From JBJXHG01 sp046160865 (GTDB lineage Bacteria; Planctomycetota; UBA1135; GCA-002686595), in contig JBJXHG010000080.1 of NCBI GenBank assembly GCA_046160865.1, forward strand, positions 1-59,135: DNA of 59,135 bases, written 5' to 3'. The notes under the pieces were generated by a model. That model had not been told where the DNA came from and did no database searches. It saw nothing but the letters and a program-made list of their open reading frames with translations. Positions 42,036 through 51,852 of this stretch are shown one piece after another. Made by a program: the position numbers and the translations under genes. Each line of letters opens with the position of its first letter. Position 1 is the stretch's first letter.

Positions 42036-43022
42036 ATGCAGCCCGCGCTCGAGTCCCGCACACCCGTCGCGAGTCCGCGCGGCGCCCCGGCCTTGCCGTT
42101 CACGGCGCCGTGGCTGCTCGCGCCGATGGAAGGCGTCACCGAGCCGTGCTTCCGCGACCTCTTGCTCGAAGCGAACGCGCCGGGCCAGTTGGGCGGCGCA
42201 TTCACCGAGTTCGCGCGCGTCGTCGCGACACCGCTCGGCAAACGCTCGCTCGCCGAGCACCTCGGAACGCGGCGTTTCGACGCGCCCGTTGGATTGCAGT
42301 TGATGGGCTCCGACCTCGACGCGCTGGCGCGCACGGTCGAGAACGCGGTCGAGCTCGGCGTCCCGCTCATCGATCTCAACTTCGGATGTCCGGCGAAGGG
42401 CGCGATCCGCACGTGCGCGGGATCCGCGCTCCTGCGTGAGCCGACGTCCGTCGAGCGCCTCGTCCGCCGCTGCGTCGATGCGGCGAGAACGACGCCGGTG
42501 ACGGCCAAGATCCGCGCGGGCTACGACGACGCGAGCAACGTCGAGGAGCTCGCGCGCGCGGTCGAGGCCGGCGGCGCCGCGCTGCTGACGGTGCACTGCC
42601 GCACGCGCGTCGAGGCGTACCAGGACGAGGTCGATTGGACGCGCATCGCGCGCGCGGTGGGCGCGGTGTCGATCCCGGTGTGCGGCAATGGCGGCGTGAA
42701 CGTGCACGCCGACCTCGAACGCATGCGTCGTGAGACCGGTTGCGCGCTGGTGATGGTCGGCCGAGCCGCGCTCGGCGATCCGTGGATCTTCTCGGACCGG
42801 CGCGTGAGCCGCGCCGAAGCCGCGCGCTTCCTGCTCGAGTACGGCGCGCGCTTGCGCAGCACGAATCGATCGCTCGTGCGCGGTGCCGCGGGACGCATCA
42901 AGCAGCTCCTGCGCTACTGGACCGCCGGCGACCTCGTCGGGAACGAGCGCGAGAGCTGGATGCGCGAGAGCGATCCCGAGCTACTGTTCGATAGGTTGCG
43001 GGGAGTGGCGAGCGGCGGATGA
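42036..43022 (+). CDS. dus: tRNA-dihydrouridine synthase
   Basis: 328 residues, FMN enzyme reducing uridines in tRNA D-loops. LLAPMEGVTEPCFRDLLLEA is the N-terminal barrel motif, LNFGCPAKGAIRTCAGSALL has the catalytic Cys, and VTAKIRAGYDD, LTVHCRTRVEAY and ERMRRETGCALVMVGRAALG contribute FMN contacts. The ATG at 42036 gives the usual lead-in. The Dus subtype cannot be fixed. A strong hairpin overlaps the convergent gene's stop just downstream. Confidence 0.93.
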   Translation: MQPALESRTPVASPRGAPALPFTAPWLLAPMEGVTEPCFRDLLLEANAPGQLGGAFTEFARVVATPLGKRSLAEHLGTRRFDAPVGLQLMGSDLDALARTVENAVELGVPLIDLNFGCPAKGAIRTCAGSALLREPTSVERLVRRCVDAARTTPVTAKIRAGYDDASNVEELARAVEAGGAALLTVHCRTRVEAYQDEVDWTRIARAVGAVSIPVCGNGGVNVHADLERMRRETGCALVMVGRAALGDPWIFSDRRVSRAEAARFLLEYGARLRSTNRSLVRGAAGRIKQLLRYWTAGDLVGNERESWMRESDPELLFDRLRGVASGG

Positions 43023-43071
43023 CGAAGCGAGCACGGCCCGCTCGGCCGCCCGGACGTCGCAGAAGAAGAAC

Positions 43072-43107
43072 GAGACAGCCCCCGATGCGCGACCGGGGGC
43101 TGTTCTC
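43072..43107 (+). terminator. Strong hairpin between convergent dus and membrane-protein genes
   Basis: GAGACAGCCCCC (43072-43083) pairs with GGGGGCTGTTCTC (43095-43107), one bulged T, loop of 11 bases. It follows the dus stop by about 50 bases, is partly T-rich on the plus side (TTCTCATCTTG), and includes the first two bases of the stop codon of the minus-strand gene ending at 43106. It probably works in both directions. Confidence 0.65.
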
Positions 43108-44089
43108 ATCTTGTCGCTTCCGTGACAGGGGGACGATCGAGAGCTCCGCTCGAAGCGCTCGAATCGGGCTTTCTTACATCCGGCGCGAACTGCGCGTTCG
43201 AGCGCTCTACGAAATCGTTCGGCGCGCGACGCGGGCGTGTCTCGGGAGCGGTCGTTCGATCCAAGATGTGGGCTTCGACCTTGGAGCGCTCCCCTTCGTC
43301 GAGACATCGGTACCAATACAGCAGAGATTCGGAATCGAGCGTATCCGATCGGATTGAGCATCGCTCCCAATCCAAAGGCCGGGCGCCTGCGTCGTACAAG
43401 TCGCCCAGACAGCGCGCCGAACTCGCGTCGAAATTGGCCGGCACGGCATTGACTTCAACGACGAGTGGCGTGCCCCACCGCAAGTTCCGAAGCGGTCCTT
43501 CTGCGGCGAACGCGATCTCCTCGTTGTCGGACGACGAAGACACCGACCGCGGCCCGTGCACCATGAATCTCTCGCGGCGCACCTTTTCGACGTTTGGCTC
43601 GAACACGTACACGATGAACATGAGTCGCTCATCGGGAAGCAGCCGCTGTCGCGCGACGTCGCTGCGAACCCGGCACGTGAACTCGGACTCCTTTCGAACG
43701 TTGACGTTCCACTCCCAATGTTCTAGCGTTCGGTTTCCATCGCTGTTCTGCAGCATTCGCGCGCGCGACAGTACGCGAATGCACAACGGCGGAAGCGCGA
43801 ACACCAGACAAAGGAGAGTCGCGACGCGCGCATTGCCGAGACCGGCTCGACGCAACATCGCGAACATTCCGAAGCCAGTCAAGGTGAGCCCGATCGTCAA
43901 TAATGCGAACTGCGTATCGAGCGAGGACACACCGCCGATGCTGAACCGGCTGTCTCCATATGAGATCGCGGCAGACCCATCGGACAAGACCACCAGCACA
44001 ATGCCACACATCAGCCAAATGGCAGGATGCGCCTCTGCCATCACCAGTATCTCGCGCAGCGCCTTGCTGCGCTGCAACCATGTAGCCAT
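43106..44089 (-). CDS. Multi-helix membrane protein of unknown function
   Basis: 327 residues. Three membrane helices are seen: AIWLMCGIVLVVLSDGSAA, ALLTIGLTLTGFGMFAM and LLCLVFALPPLCIRVL. A soluble C-terminal domain of about 200 residues follows, with several Cys (SARCLGDLYD, LDWERCSIRSD, LYWYRCLDEGE). ATG at 44089 with GGAG eight bases upstream. Base composition is less GC-rich than in neighbouring housekeeping genes, suggesting an accessory gene. No family recognised. Confidence 0.7.
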   Translation of the reverse strand: MATWLQRSKALREILVMAEAHPAIWLMCGIVLVVLSDGSAAISYGDSRFSIGGVSSLDTQFALLTIGLTLTGFGMFAMLRRAGLGNARVATLLCLVFALPPLCIRVLSRARMLQNSDGNRTLEHWEWNVNVRKESEFTCRVRSDVARQRLLPDERLMFIVYVFEPNVEKVRRERFMVHGPRSVSSSSDNEEIAFAAEGPLRNLRWGTPLVVEVNAVPANFDASSARCLGDLYDAGARPLDWERCSIRSDTLDSESLLYWYRCLDEGERSKVEAHILDRTTAPETRPRRAPNDFVERSNAQFAPDVRKPDSSASSGALDRPPVTEATR

Positions 44090-44171
44090 GGCTCAATCTC
44101 CTCGACGGGTCGTTTTTAATGAGAGGTAATTCGAACGCTTGCCGCTCGCGCGACCTTCGGCCGGAACGGTC

Positions 44172-44387
44172 CTAGGCAAGCGGACCTCCACCGGTTCCTC
44201 GGTCGCAGTCCCGAAACAACCAATCAACATCCGCACGATTGGCCTGCGCGGAAACTTGGGCAAGTTGGGGGCCCGGACCAGAACCCGTGCCACCACCCCG
44301 ACAATCGGCGCGACCGACGACCGCGGTTGCGAGGAAGAAGGCGATGAAGAAAACGGAAGGAATCACGAGCGAGTGCGCGGAGCGCAT
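44172..44387 (-). CDS. Small secreted protein
   Basis: 71 residues. A clear signal peptide (SLVIPSVFFIAFFLATAVVG) precedes a short Gly/Asp-rich mature part with two Cys (ADCRGGGTGSGPGPQ, DCDRGTGGG). The ATG at 44387 has an AGGAGA ribosome site 7 bases upstream, which supports it as a real gene. Same strand as the membrane-protein gene that follows it; the two may be cotranscribed. No function can be assigned. Confidence 0.6.
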   Translation of the reverse strand: MRSAHSLVIPSVFFIAFFLATAVVGRADCRGGGTGSGPGPQLAQVSAQANRADVDWLFRDCDRGTGGGPLA

Positions 44388-44916
44388 ATAGATTCTCCTA
44401 TTTCAACTTCAGCTTGGGGGAGCCCGAGTCCTTAGGACACCTTCCGTCGCACAAGGCGCTGAAACAGAAAAAAATCCAGGTGCGGCTCTCGCGACGCAAA
44501 GCCGACCGCCGACGCCACTTTTGGCTGCAACGATCGACTTCAGGTGCACTGTCGAGGAGCGCAACTTCTTTCTCACGGCGGCTCTCGACGTCGATGTGCC
44601 CGCGAAACGGGACGCGATCGATCGCGCCGAAAGGATGATCTCTTGACAACGCGCTTCCTCCACGTCCACGACAAGACACCAATGTTCCCCAAGATGGAAC
44701 CTGCCCCGGCCATCGAGACGCCATCGTCTGCATCCTTCGGACGACAGAGGAAGTTGGAAGACGCCGTTCCGCCAGCGGGCGAAACGTAGTTGCCGCGCTC
44801 GCGTCTCGAAAGCGGTGAGACGTTTGCCGATTAGTGGCGCGCCATGTCGCTACCTGGACTCGCACGTCCGCGCGCGACACGCTACGCGCCTTCCCAACCT
44901 CAAGGAGGATCGAACG
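44388..44916. other. Gene-free stretch before the hydrolase-metacaspase gene
   Basis: About 529 bases, lower in GC than average. A minus-strand frame at 44398-44880 and shorter ones have no recognisable motif, no ribosome site and odd composition, so they are not called. It may be a degenerate accessory remnant plus the promoter of the downstream gene. CGTCTC/GAGACG near 44800-44820 could form a short hairpin. Confidence 0.45.
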
Positions 44917-46713
44917 ATGTCAGCTCCGCTGAAGATCTTGTGCGTCCACGGAATCGGTGGACAAGAGCGCAACCTCGACTGGCAAGAGGACTGGCGCCTG
45001 ACGCTCGAAGAGTCGGTGCGCGTCTGGTCCGCCGAGCGCGAGGTGATCGTCGAGTTCCTCGTCTACGACGACATTTTCGCCGCGCAGAAGATCACCGCTG
45101 GGGACGTGGCCGCGGCTTTGATGAAGCTGATCGGCAGCGGCATCTGGCACGGCGTCTCCGACCTCTTTCGCAGTCGCACGATGCAGCCGGCCGCGCGCGG
45201 GCTCAGCGACCTTTCGGAGACCGCGCGCTGGACCGCGGGCATGGTCGTGCAGTGGGCGGAGAACGACAAGCTGCGCAAAGAGACGCGCACGCGTCTCGCG
45301 AAGAGCCTGCGCGAGCACGAGCCCGACGTCATCGCGGCGCACAGCTTGGGCTCGCTGATCGCGTACGACACGCTCGCGCGCAGCACGAAGGACGCTGAGC
45401 TGAAGGGCTTCGACCTCTCGACGCGCGCCTTGCTGACGTTCGGCTCGCAGATCGGCAATCCGTTCGTGCGCAGCACGTTCGGCGGCCGCATTCGACCGCT
45501 CCCGGTGCGCCGCTGGTTCCACCTGTTCAACCGCCACGACGACGTGTTCGCGGCGAAGATCCGCATCGACGAGCCCGGCTTCACGCAGGTGCAGACCGAC
45601 TTCGATGTCGAGGGCATGGCCGACCACGACGCGCTCGAGTACCTGCGCCACCCGGCCACCGTGAGTCGCGCTTGGCGCGAGCTCGCGCCCGCCGCCGGCT
45701 CGCGCGAGATGCGCCTCAGCCGCGACGTCGAGCGCGTGTTGAAGCCGCTCGCGAAGAAGCCGCGCAAGCGCGCGCTCCTCATCGGCATCAACGACTATCC
45801 CGAGGAGAAGGACCGCCTCGAAGGCTGCGTCAACGACGTCTTCTTGATGAGCTCGCTGCTGCAAGAGAACGGCTACACGGCCGACGACATCCGCGTCGTG
45901 CTCGACAAGCGCGCGACCGCGGCCGGAATCCTCGAGCGGCTCGAGTGGCTGCTCGACGGGACGCAAGACGGCGCCGAGCGCTTCCTCTACTACAGCGGTC
46001 ACGGCGCGCAGATCCCGACCTACGGCGCTAACGACAAGGTCGACGGCCTCGACGAGTGCCTGGTCGCGTGGGACTTCGACTGGACGCGCGAGCGCGCGGT
46101 CACCGACGACCAGTTCTCGGAGCTCTACAGCCAGCTCCCGTACGACGCGCGCTTCGTCGCGGTGTTCGACTGCTGCCACTCCGGCGGGATGTCGCGCGAA
46201 GGCGGCGCGAAGGTGCGCGGCCTGACTCCGCCGGACGACATCCGCCACCGCGCGCTGCGCTGGGAGCCGAAGTTCCAGATGTGGGTGGCGCGCGACCTCG
46301 TCATCCAGAACAAGGACCTCTCGAAGAAGAGCTACAAGGGCGCCTACACCGGCTCCAACGGAGCGAAGCGCCGCTTCGGCCGCTCGGTCGCGCTGCGGAC
46401 GCTGGCGGACGCGAAGTTCGATCGCGTGCGCGGCGAGCTCGGCCACCACGGCCCGTACTTGCCGGTGATCCTCGAAGCGTGTCAGGAGGACCAACTCGCC
46501 TACGAGTACCGCCACGGCGTGATCTCGCACGGCGCGTTCACGTGGTCGCTCGTCCGGCTGGTGCGCGAGAGGCAGCAAGCGGGCCGCAAGCTGCCGAGCT
46601 TCCACGCGCTCGTGCGCGAGGTGTCGACGGTGCTCGAGACGCTCCAGTACGACCAACGTCCGGCCGTCGTCGGACCGTCGGCGGTGCTGAAGAAGGCGGT
46701 GCCCTGGTCCTGA
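44917..46713 (+). CDS. Alpha/beta-hydrolase fused to a metacaspase-like peptidase
   Basis: 598 residues. The N-terminal 260 form an alpha/beta-hydrolase: ILCVHGIGGQER (oxyanion strand) and the nucleophile S143 in AHSLGSLIAYD. The C-terminal half (about 283-598) is a C14 caspase domain: RALLIGINDYPEEKDRLEG, dyad H362 in FLYYSGHGAQ and C420 in FDCCHSGGMS, with LDECLVAWDFDW after the His. The ATG at 44917 has an AAGGAGG ribosome site about 9 bases upstream, so the fusion is one intended protein. Metacaspases cleave after Arg/Lys. Bacterial members act in stress or cell-death settings, but a role here is unknown. Confidence 0.88.
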   Translation: MSAPLKILCVHGIGGQERNLDWQEDWRLTLEESVRVWSAEREVIVEFLVYDDIFAAQKITAGDVAAALMKLIGSGIWHGVSDLFRSRTMQPAARGLSDLSETARWTAGMVVQWAENDKLRKETRTRLAKSLREHEPDVIAAHSLGSLIAYDTLARSTKDAELKGFDLSTRALLTFGSQIGNPFVRSTFGGRIRPLPVRRWFHLFNRHDDVFAAKIRIDEPGFTQVQTDFDVEGMADHDALEYLRHPATVSRAWRELAPAAGSREMRLSRDVERVLKPLAKKPRKRALLIGINDYPEEKDRLEGCVNDVFLMSSLLQENGYTADDIRVVLDKRATAAGILERLEWLLDGTQDGAERFLYYSGHGAQIPTYGANDKVDGLDECLVAWDFDWTRERAVTDDQFSELYSQLPYDARFVAVFDCCHSGGMSREGGAKVRGLTPPDDIRHRALRWEPKFQMWVARDLVIQNKDLSKKSYKGAYTGSNGAKRRFGRSVALRTLADAKFDRVRGELGHHGPYLPVILEACQEDQLAYEYRHGVISHGAFTWSLVRLVRERQQAGRKLPSFHALVREVSTVLETLQYDQRPAVVGPSAVLKKAVPWS

Positions 46714-46843
46714 ATTTTTCGGCGCGGCTGCGCGCTCCGCCGGGCCGGATCGGTTAGAAGTGTTCGATGAGCGAACGACGCGCTTGCCGCTTGGAATCGG
46801 CGGCGCGTCGTCGCCAAATCGGAACGAAGGAGCGTCTTGCGCA

Positions 46844-48801
<1,958 letters not shown>

Positions 48802-48805
<4 letters not shown>

Positions 48806-49305
48806 AGATCACGCGCGACTGCATCGTCGAGCTCGAATACCAACTCCGCGACGCCGAAGGATCCATCGTCGAGGACAGCAAGAACTCGGGCTCGCTCACC
48901 TATCTCCACGGCAACGAGGAGATCCCGCCGACGCTCGAGGAGCAGCTCGACGGCATCGAGGAAGGCGCCGAGCTCGAGGTGACGCTCGGTCCGGGCGTCG
49001 CGTACGGCGCGTACAACCCGGACGGCATCGTGTCCGTGCCGCGCAGCGAGTTCCCCGAGGACGCCGAGATCGTGCCGGGCGATTGGATCTCGGTCGTGAT
49101 CTCCGACGACGAGAGCGGCGGCGATGGTGACGAAGAGATGGAGATGCGCGTGCTCGAGATCTCGCCCGACGCGATCACGCTCGACGCGAACCATCCGCTC
49201 GCCGGCCAGCAAGTGACGTTCGACTTGCGCGTGAAGTCGGTGCGTGCGGCGAGCACGGAAGAGATCGAGACGCACAAGGCCGGCAAGACCGCGCCGGAGG
49301 AATAA
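48802..49305 (+). CDS. slyD: SlyD-like FKBP-type peptidyl-prolyl isomerase
   Basis: 167 residues. The split FKBP fold has an insert-in-flap: YLHGNEEIPPTLEEQLDGIE, GPGVAYGAYNPDGIVSVPRS, and NHPLAGQQVTFDLRVKSV at the end of the flap. The long His-rich metal-binding tail of E. coli SlyD is absent; the C-terminus is acidic/Lys (EIETHKAGKTAPEE). Cytoplasmic prolyl isomerase and chaperone. The TTG start at 48802 overlaps the speA stop, so translation is coupled to arginine decarboxylase. Confidence 0.92.
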
Positions 49306-49329
49306 GGCGGTGCAGGGAGAACGGTTCGC

Positions 49330-50352
49330 ATGCTGCTGTCCCTGCTCGCCGTCAGCGCGCTGAAAGTCGCGTCCGTCCGTCTCGAGGAGCTCGCCCTGAG
49401 CGCGGACCGGATTGTCGTCGCGCGCGTGGACGACATCGCCGCCTTTCCGCGTCGTCCGCGATCGCCCTCCTGGGCGCACCCGAGCACGTCGAGCTCGCAA
49501 GGCTCGTTCGACGTCGCGCGCGCGCGAATCATCCGCTCGATCAAGGGCGCGCCGGACGCCGGCGAGGTGTTCTTCCTCGCGAGCTGCACTTGGCCGTGCG
49601 ACCTCGGCACGGCAGTCGAAGGTGAGACCGTGCTTCTCTTCCTCGTCCACGCGCAGGGCGTCTTCCGCCGCGAGTCCGCCGCCGAACCCGAGCGCATCGA
49701 TGCATACACGTCGCGACGCGAGGTGTACGCGATCGCGTGGCACGGTCGCGGGCGAATGCCGATCGACGACGACGACAACGGGCGCCCGATCGCGTCGTGG
49801 TCGACGGACGTCGCCACGCCGCTCTCGTTGCGCACCACCGAGCATCCGTCGCAGACGTCCCTCACACGCGCTCCGCTCGACGAGCTCGAAGCGTGCATGC
49901 AGATCTACGTCGCGGTCGGCGAGGCTCCGCTCGTGTACGCGTTCGATCGCGGGAGCAAGCCTCCTGCGCGAGACTGGGATCTGCGCATCTCGGCCGACGG
50001 CCGCGCTTGCGTGCGCTACTCCGGAGACGGGCCGAGCGAGGACTGGGTCGGGCGCCTCGACGAAAGCACGCTGACGCGATTGCGCGCGAAGCTCTCCGTC
50101 GCGGGCGCTCGGACGCTGCCCGACATCGCGGGCGAGATTGCGCGCGGCGCCGAGGAACGGATCCTGTCCTTGTTCGCGGAGCCGAAGTCCGAAGGCGGCG
50201 AGCGCGTCGCGACGACGACGCGCTTGATCGGACCGCGCGACACGCGTCCTCCCGACGCGGGCACCGAGCGCGCGTGGTCCCTGTGGAACGATGTCGAGCG
50301 GCTGACGGAAGCGCTGGTCGCGTCGTGGGGCCGCACGACGGCGCCGAAGTGA
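49330..50352 (+). CDS. Exported protein of unknown function
   Basis: 340 residues. A short hydrophobic start (MLLSLLAVSALKVASV) may be a signal peptide. A beta-rich segment with repeated charged strands follows (ADRIVVARVDDIAAFPRR, FDVARARIIRSIKGAPDAG, GETVLLFLVHAQGVF). A Cys pair is in LASCTWPCDL. The C-terminal half resembles a secreted calcium-protein-like fold with no named family. ATG at 49330 follows GGGAGA at 8 bases. It follows slyD by about 25 bases and may be in the same transcript. Confidence 0.7.
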   Translation: MLLSLLAVSALKVASVRLEELALSADRIVVARVDDIAAFPRRPRSPSWAHPSTSSSQGSFDVARARIIRSIKGAPDAGEVFFLASCTWPCDLGTAVEGETVLLFLVHAQGVFRRESAAEPERIDAYTSRREVYAIAWHGRGRMPIDDDDNGRPIASWSTDVATPLSLRTTEHPSQTSLTRAPLDELEACMQIYVAVGEAPLVYAFDRGSKPPARDWDLRISADGRACVRYSGDGPSEDWVGRLDESTLTRLRAKLSVAGARTLPDIAGEIARGAEERILSLFAEPKSEGGERVATTTRLIGPRDTRPPDAGTERAWSLWNDVERLTEALVASWGRTTAPK

Positions 50353-50374
50353 CGCAGCTCGCGCTCGTTGCGCG

Positions 50375-50806
50375 CTAAGACGCCGATCCCGACTCGAGCA
50401 GGAACACCATCCGCCACAGGCGGTCGACCTCGCCGCGCTCGAGCACCTCGAGCGGCTTCAGTCCGTCGAACGCCGCGTTCGGCTGATCGATCCAGGCCGG
50501 GATCGCGCCGCTCTCGAGCACGCCTTCGAGCGCACGCCGCAGGCGGTCGAGCTCGACGAGCTTCAAGCGCGCGGCCTCGTTCGGCGCGAGCTCGCCGCTC
50601 TCCCAGTTCGCCAGCGCGCGCACCGAAGCGCCCGCGATGCGCGCGAACTTCTCGCGCGACAAGCCGAATCCGGAACGCACCTCGCGCGCCGAGAACGGCA
50701 CTTCGACGACGACCTTTCGCCGAGGAAGCACGGGACGAGCGGGTGCTCGCGACTTCGACGGCTTCGTCAGGGTCGTGAGGCGGCGCTTCTTCGGGTGGGC
50801 TGTCAT
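50375..50806 (-). CDS. Xre/MbcA/ParS-type antitoxin
   Basis: 143 residues. A basic tail is followed by a helix-turn-helix (VRSGFGLSREKFARIAGASV, RALANWESGEL; about 42-75) and a C-terminal toxin-binding domain of the MbcA/ParS/Xre type (EGVLESGAIPAWIDQPN, KPLEVLERGEVDRLWRM). Such antitoxins neutralise and repress RES-domain toxins, and a RES gene lies 500 bases upstream on the same strand. The ATG at 50806 was chosen because upstream residues are not domain-like. An inverted repeat at 50856-50884 may be its operator. Confidence 0.82.
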   Translation of the reverse strand: MTAHPKKRRLTTLTKPSKSRAPARPVLPRRKVVVEVPFSAREVRSGFGLSREKFARIAGASVRALANWESGELAPNEAARLKLVELDRLRRALEGVLESGAIPAWIDQPNAAFDGLKPLEVLERGEVDRLWRMVFLLESGSAS

Positions 50807-50855
50807 GGTCGATCCTCGCAGCCGAATGTGGGCCGTATCGGCAAGAAGACAAGCA

Positions 50856-50884
50856 AGGTTGCGGGCAATTCTAACCTGCAACCT
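50856..50884. promoter_or_regulatory. Inverted repeat, candidate antitoxin operator
   Basis: AGGTTGCGGG at 50856-50865 and CCTGCAACCT at 50875-50884 match at 9 of 10 paired positions across a 9-base AT-richer centre. It lies 50-78 bases upstream of the Xre-type antitoxin gene, where self-repression sites of such systems are usual. Confidence 0.5.
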
Positions 50885-50957
50885 CGCATGACGGTCAGGC
50901 GCAGAGCGCCGCGAGCCGCTCGGAGCGGCCGCGCGCAGGGCGCCACAAGCCCTTGAT

Positions 50958-51209
50958 TCAGCTACCTTTGCGCTTCTGCCGTCCGCGCACCTTCTGCGGC
51001 TCGAGGCGGGCGGCAGCCGGGCGACGCGGCGCCGGCAGCGGCCGCTTGTCCGGCAGCGGGGCGGCGTGCTGCGACTTGGTCGGCGCTTGGATCTTCGACT
51101 TGAGCGACGGCGTTTGCGTCGCGGTTCGACGCTTCAGCGTCGTGATCTGTTTGGCGGCCGGCTTCGCAGCGCTCGCGCGCGCGACCTTCGGGGTAGTTTT
51201 CTTTTTCAT
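50958..51209 (-). CDS. Small Lys/Pro/Ala-rich basic protein
   Basis: 83 residues, very basic (MKKKTTPKVARASAAKPAAK and PLPAPRRPAAARLEPQKVRG), resembling the lysine-rich tails of histone H1-like or nucleoid-associated bacterial proteins. No ribosome site was found, so it may be spurious. It sits between the RES toxin gene and the antitoxin gene, an odd position for a toxin-antitoxin pair. No family beyond low-complexity composition. Confidence 0.42.
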   Translation of the reverse strand: MKKKTTPKVARASAAKPAAKQITTLKRRTATQTPSLKSKIQAPTKSQHAAPLPDKRPLPAPRRPAAARLEPQKVRGRQKRKGS

Positions 51210-51272
51210 GGCGACAGCGTGCCACGCGCAACATCGATTGACGAGAACGCAGCGCGAAGTTCGGTCGATCTC

Positions 51273-51761
51273 TCAGCGCGACAACACGCGCACCCAGCTC
51301 TTCGATCCGAGTCGCTCCGGGAAGATCACGACGTTCCTACCGCTGTCGCGCGCTGCCGACGGAACGATCAGACCCTCCCACTTCTCGAGCTCGAACACGG
51401 CCGCACCAAGCGCTTGCCCCAAGCTCGCCTCGCCCGCGTCCTGTGCTCTGCGCCAGTCGTCGCGCACGAGCGCTTCCGTGGAGAGCGCGAGCTTCTTCAG
51501 CACGCGCGCGTCGCCGAGGTCGAGCACGCGCCGCAGTCCGACGTCGAGCGCGGCGAACACGCGCGGCATCGCCGCGTGCTCGGGAATGCCGTAGTAGCGG
51601 AAGTGCGCGAGGGTCTCGGCCATCGCCGTTTCGGGGTCCAAGCTCGCGTAGATCGCCGCGAACGCGCGCGGCGGATTGAACCGGCCGCCATGCGTGCGGC
51701 TGCCCGTGCCACTCAAGAGATCGGCGCCGCGCGCGTACTGCGGCGTGGCCGAGCGGTACAC
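51273..51761 (-). CDS. RES-domain toxin-like protein, possibly with a non-standard start
   Basis: 162 residues from a GTG at 51761. RES signature: YRSATPQYARGADLLSGTGS, THGGRFNPP, AIYASLDPETAMAETLAHF, and ELEKWEGLIVPSAARD near the end. RES toxins act on NAD+. The reading frame remains open and domain-like for about 30 codons upstream of the GTG (QWVERLAGAAGLAKPWASIV) but contains no ATG, GTG or TTG; a CTG at 51863 is one possibility, as is a frameshift. Its partner is probably the Xre-type protein at 50375. Confidence 0.78.
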   Translation of the reverse strand: MYRSATPQYARGADLLSGTGSRTHGGRFNPPRAFAAIYASLDPETAMAETLAHFRYYGIPEHAAMPRVFAALDVGLRRVLDLGDARVLKKLALSTEALVRDDWRRAQDAGEASLGQALGAAVFELEKWEGLIVPSAARDSGRNVVIFPERLGSKSWVRVLSR

Positions 51762-51852
51762 GATCGACGCCCAGGGCTTGGCGAGTCCCGCCGCGCCGGC
51801 CAGGCGCTCGACCCACTGCGCTCGCGATCTCGATGGCTCGGCGATCGGAGCC

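Noticed and set aside
44398..44880. 160-codon minus-strand frame upstream of the hydrolase-metacaspase gene
   Set aside because: No ribosome site, no motif and unusual composition. I treat the region as non-coding or degenerate.
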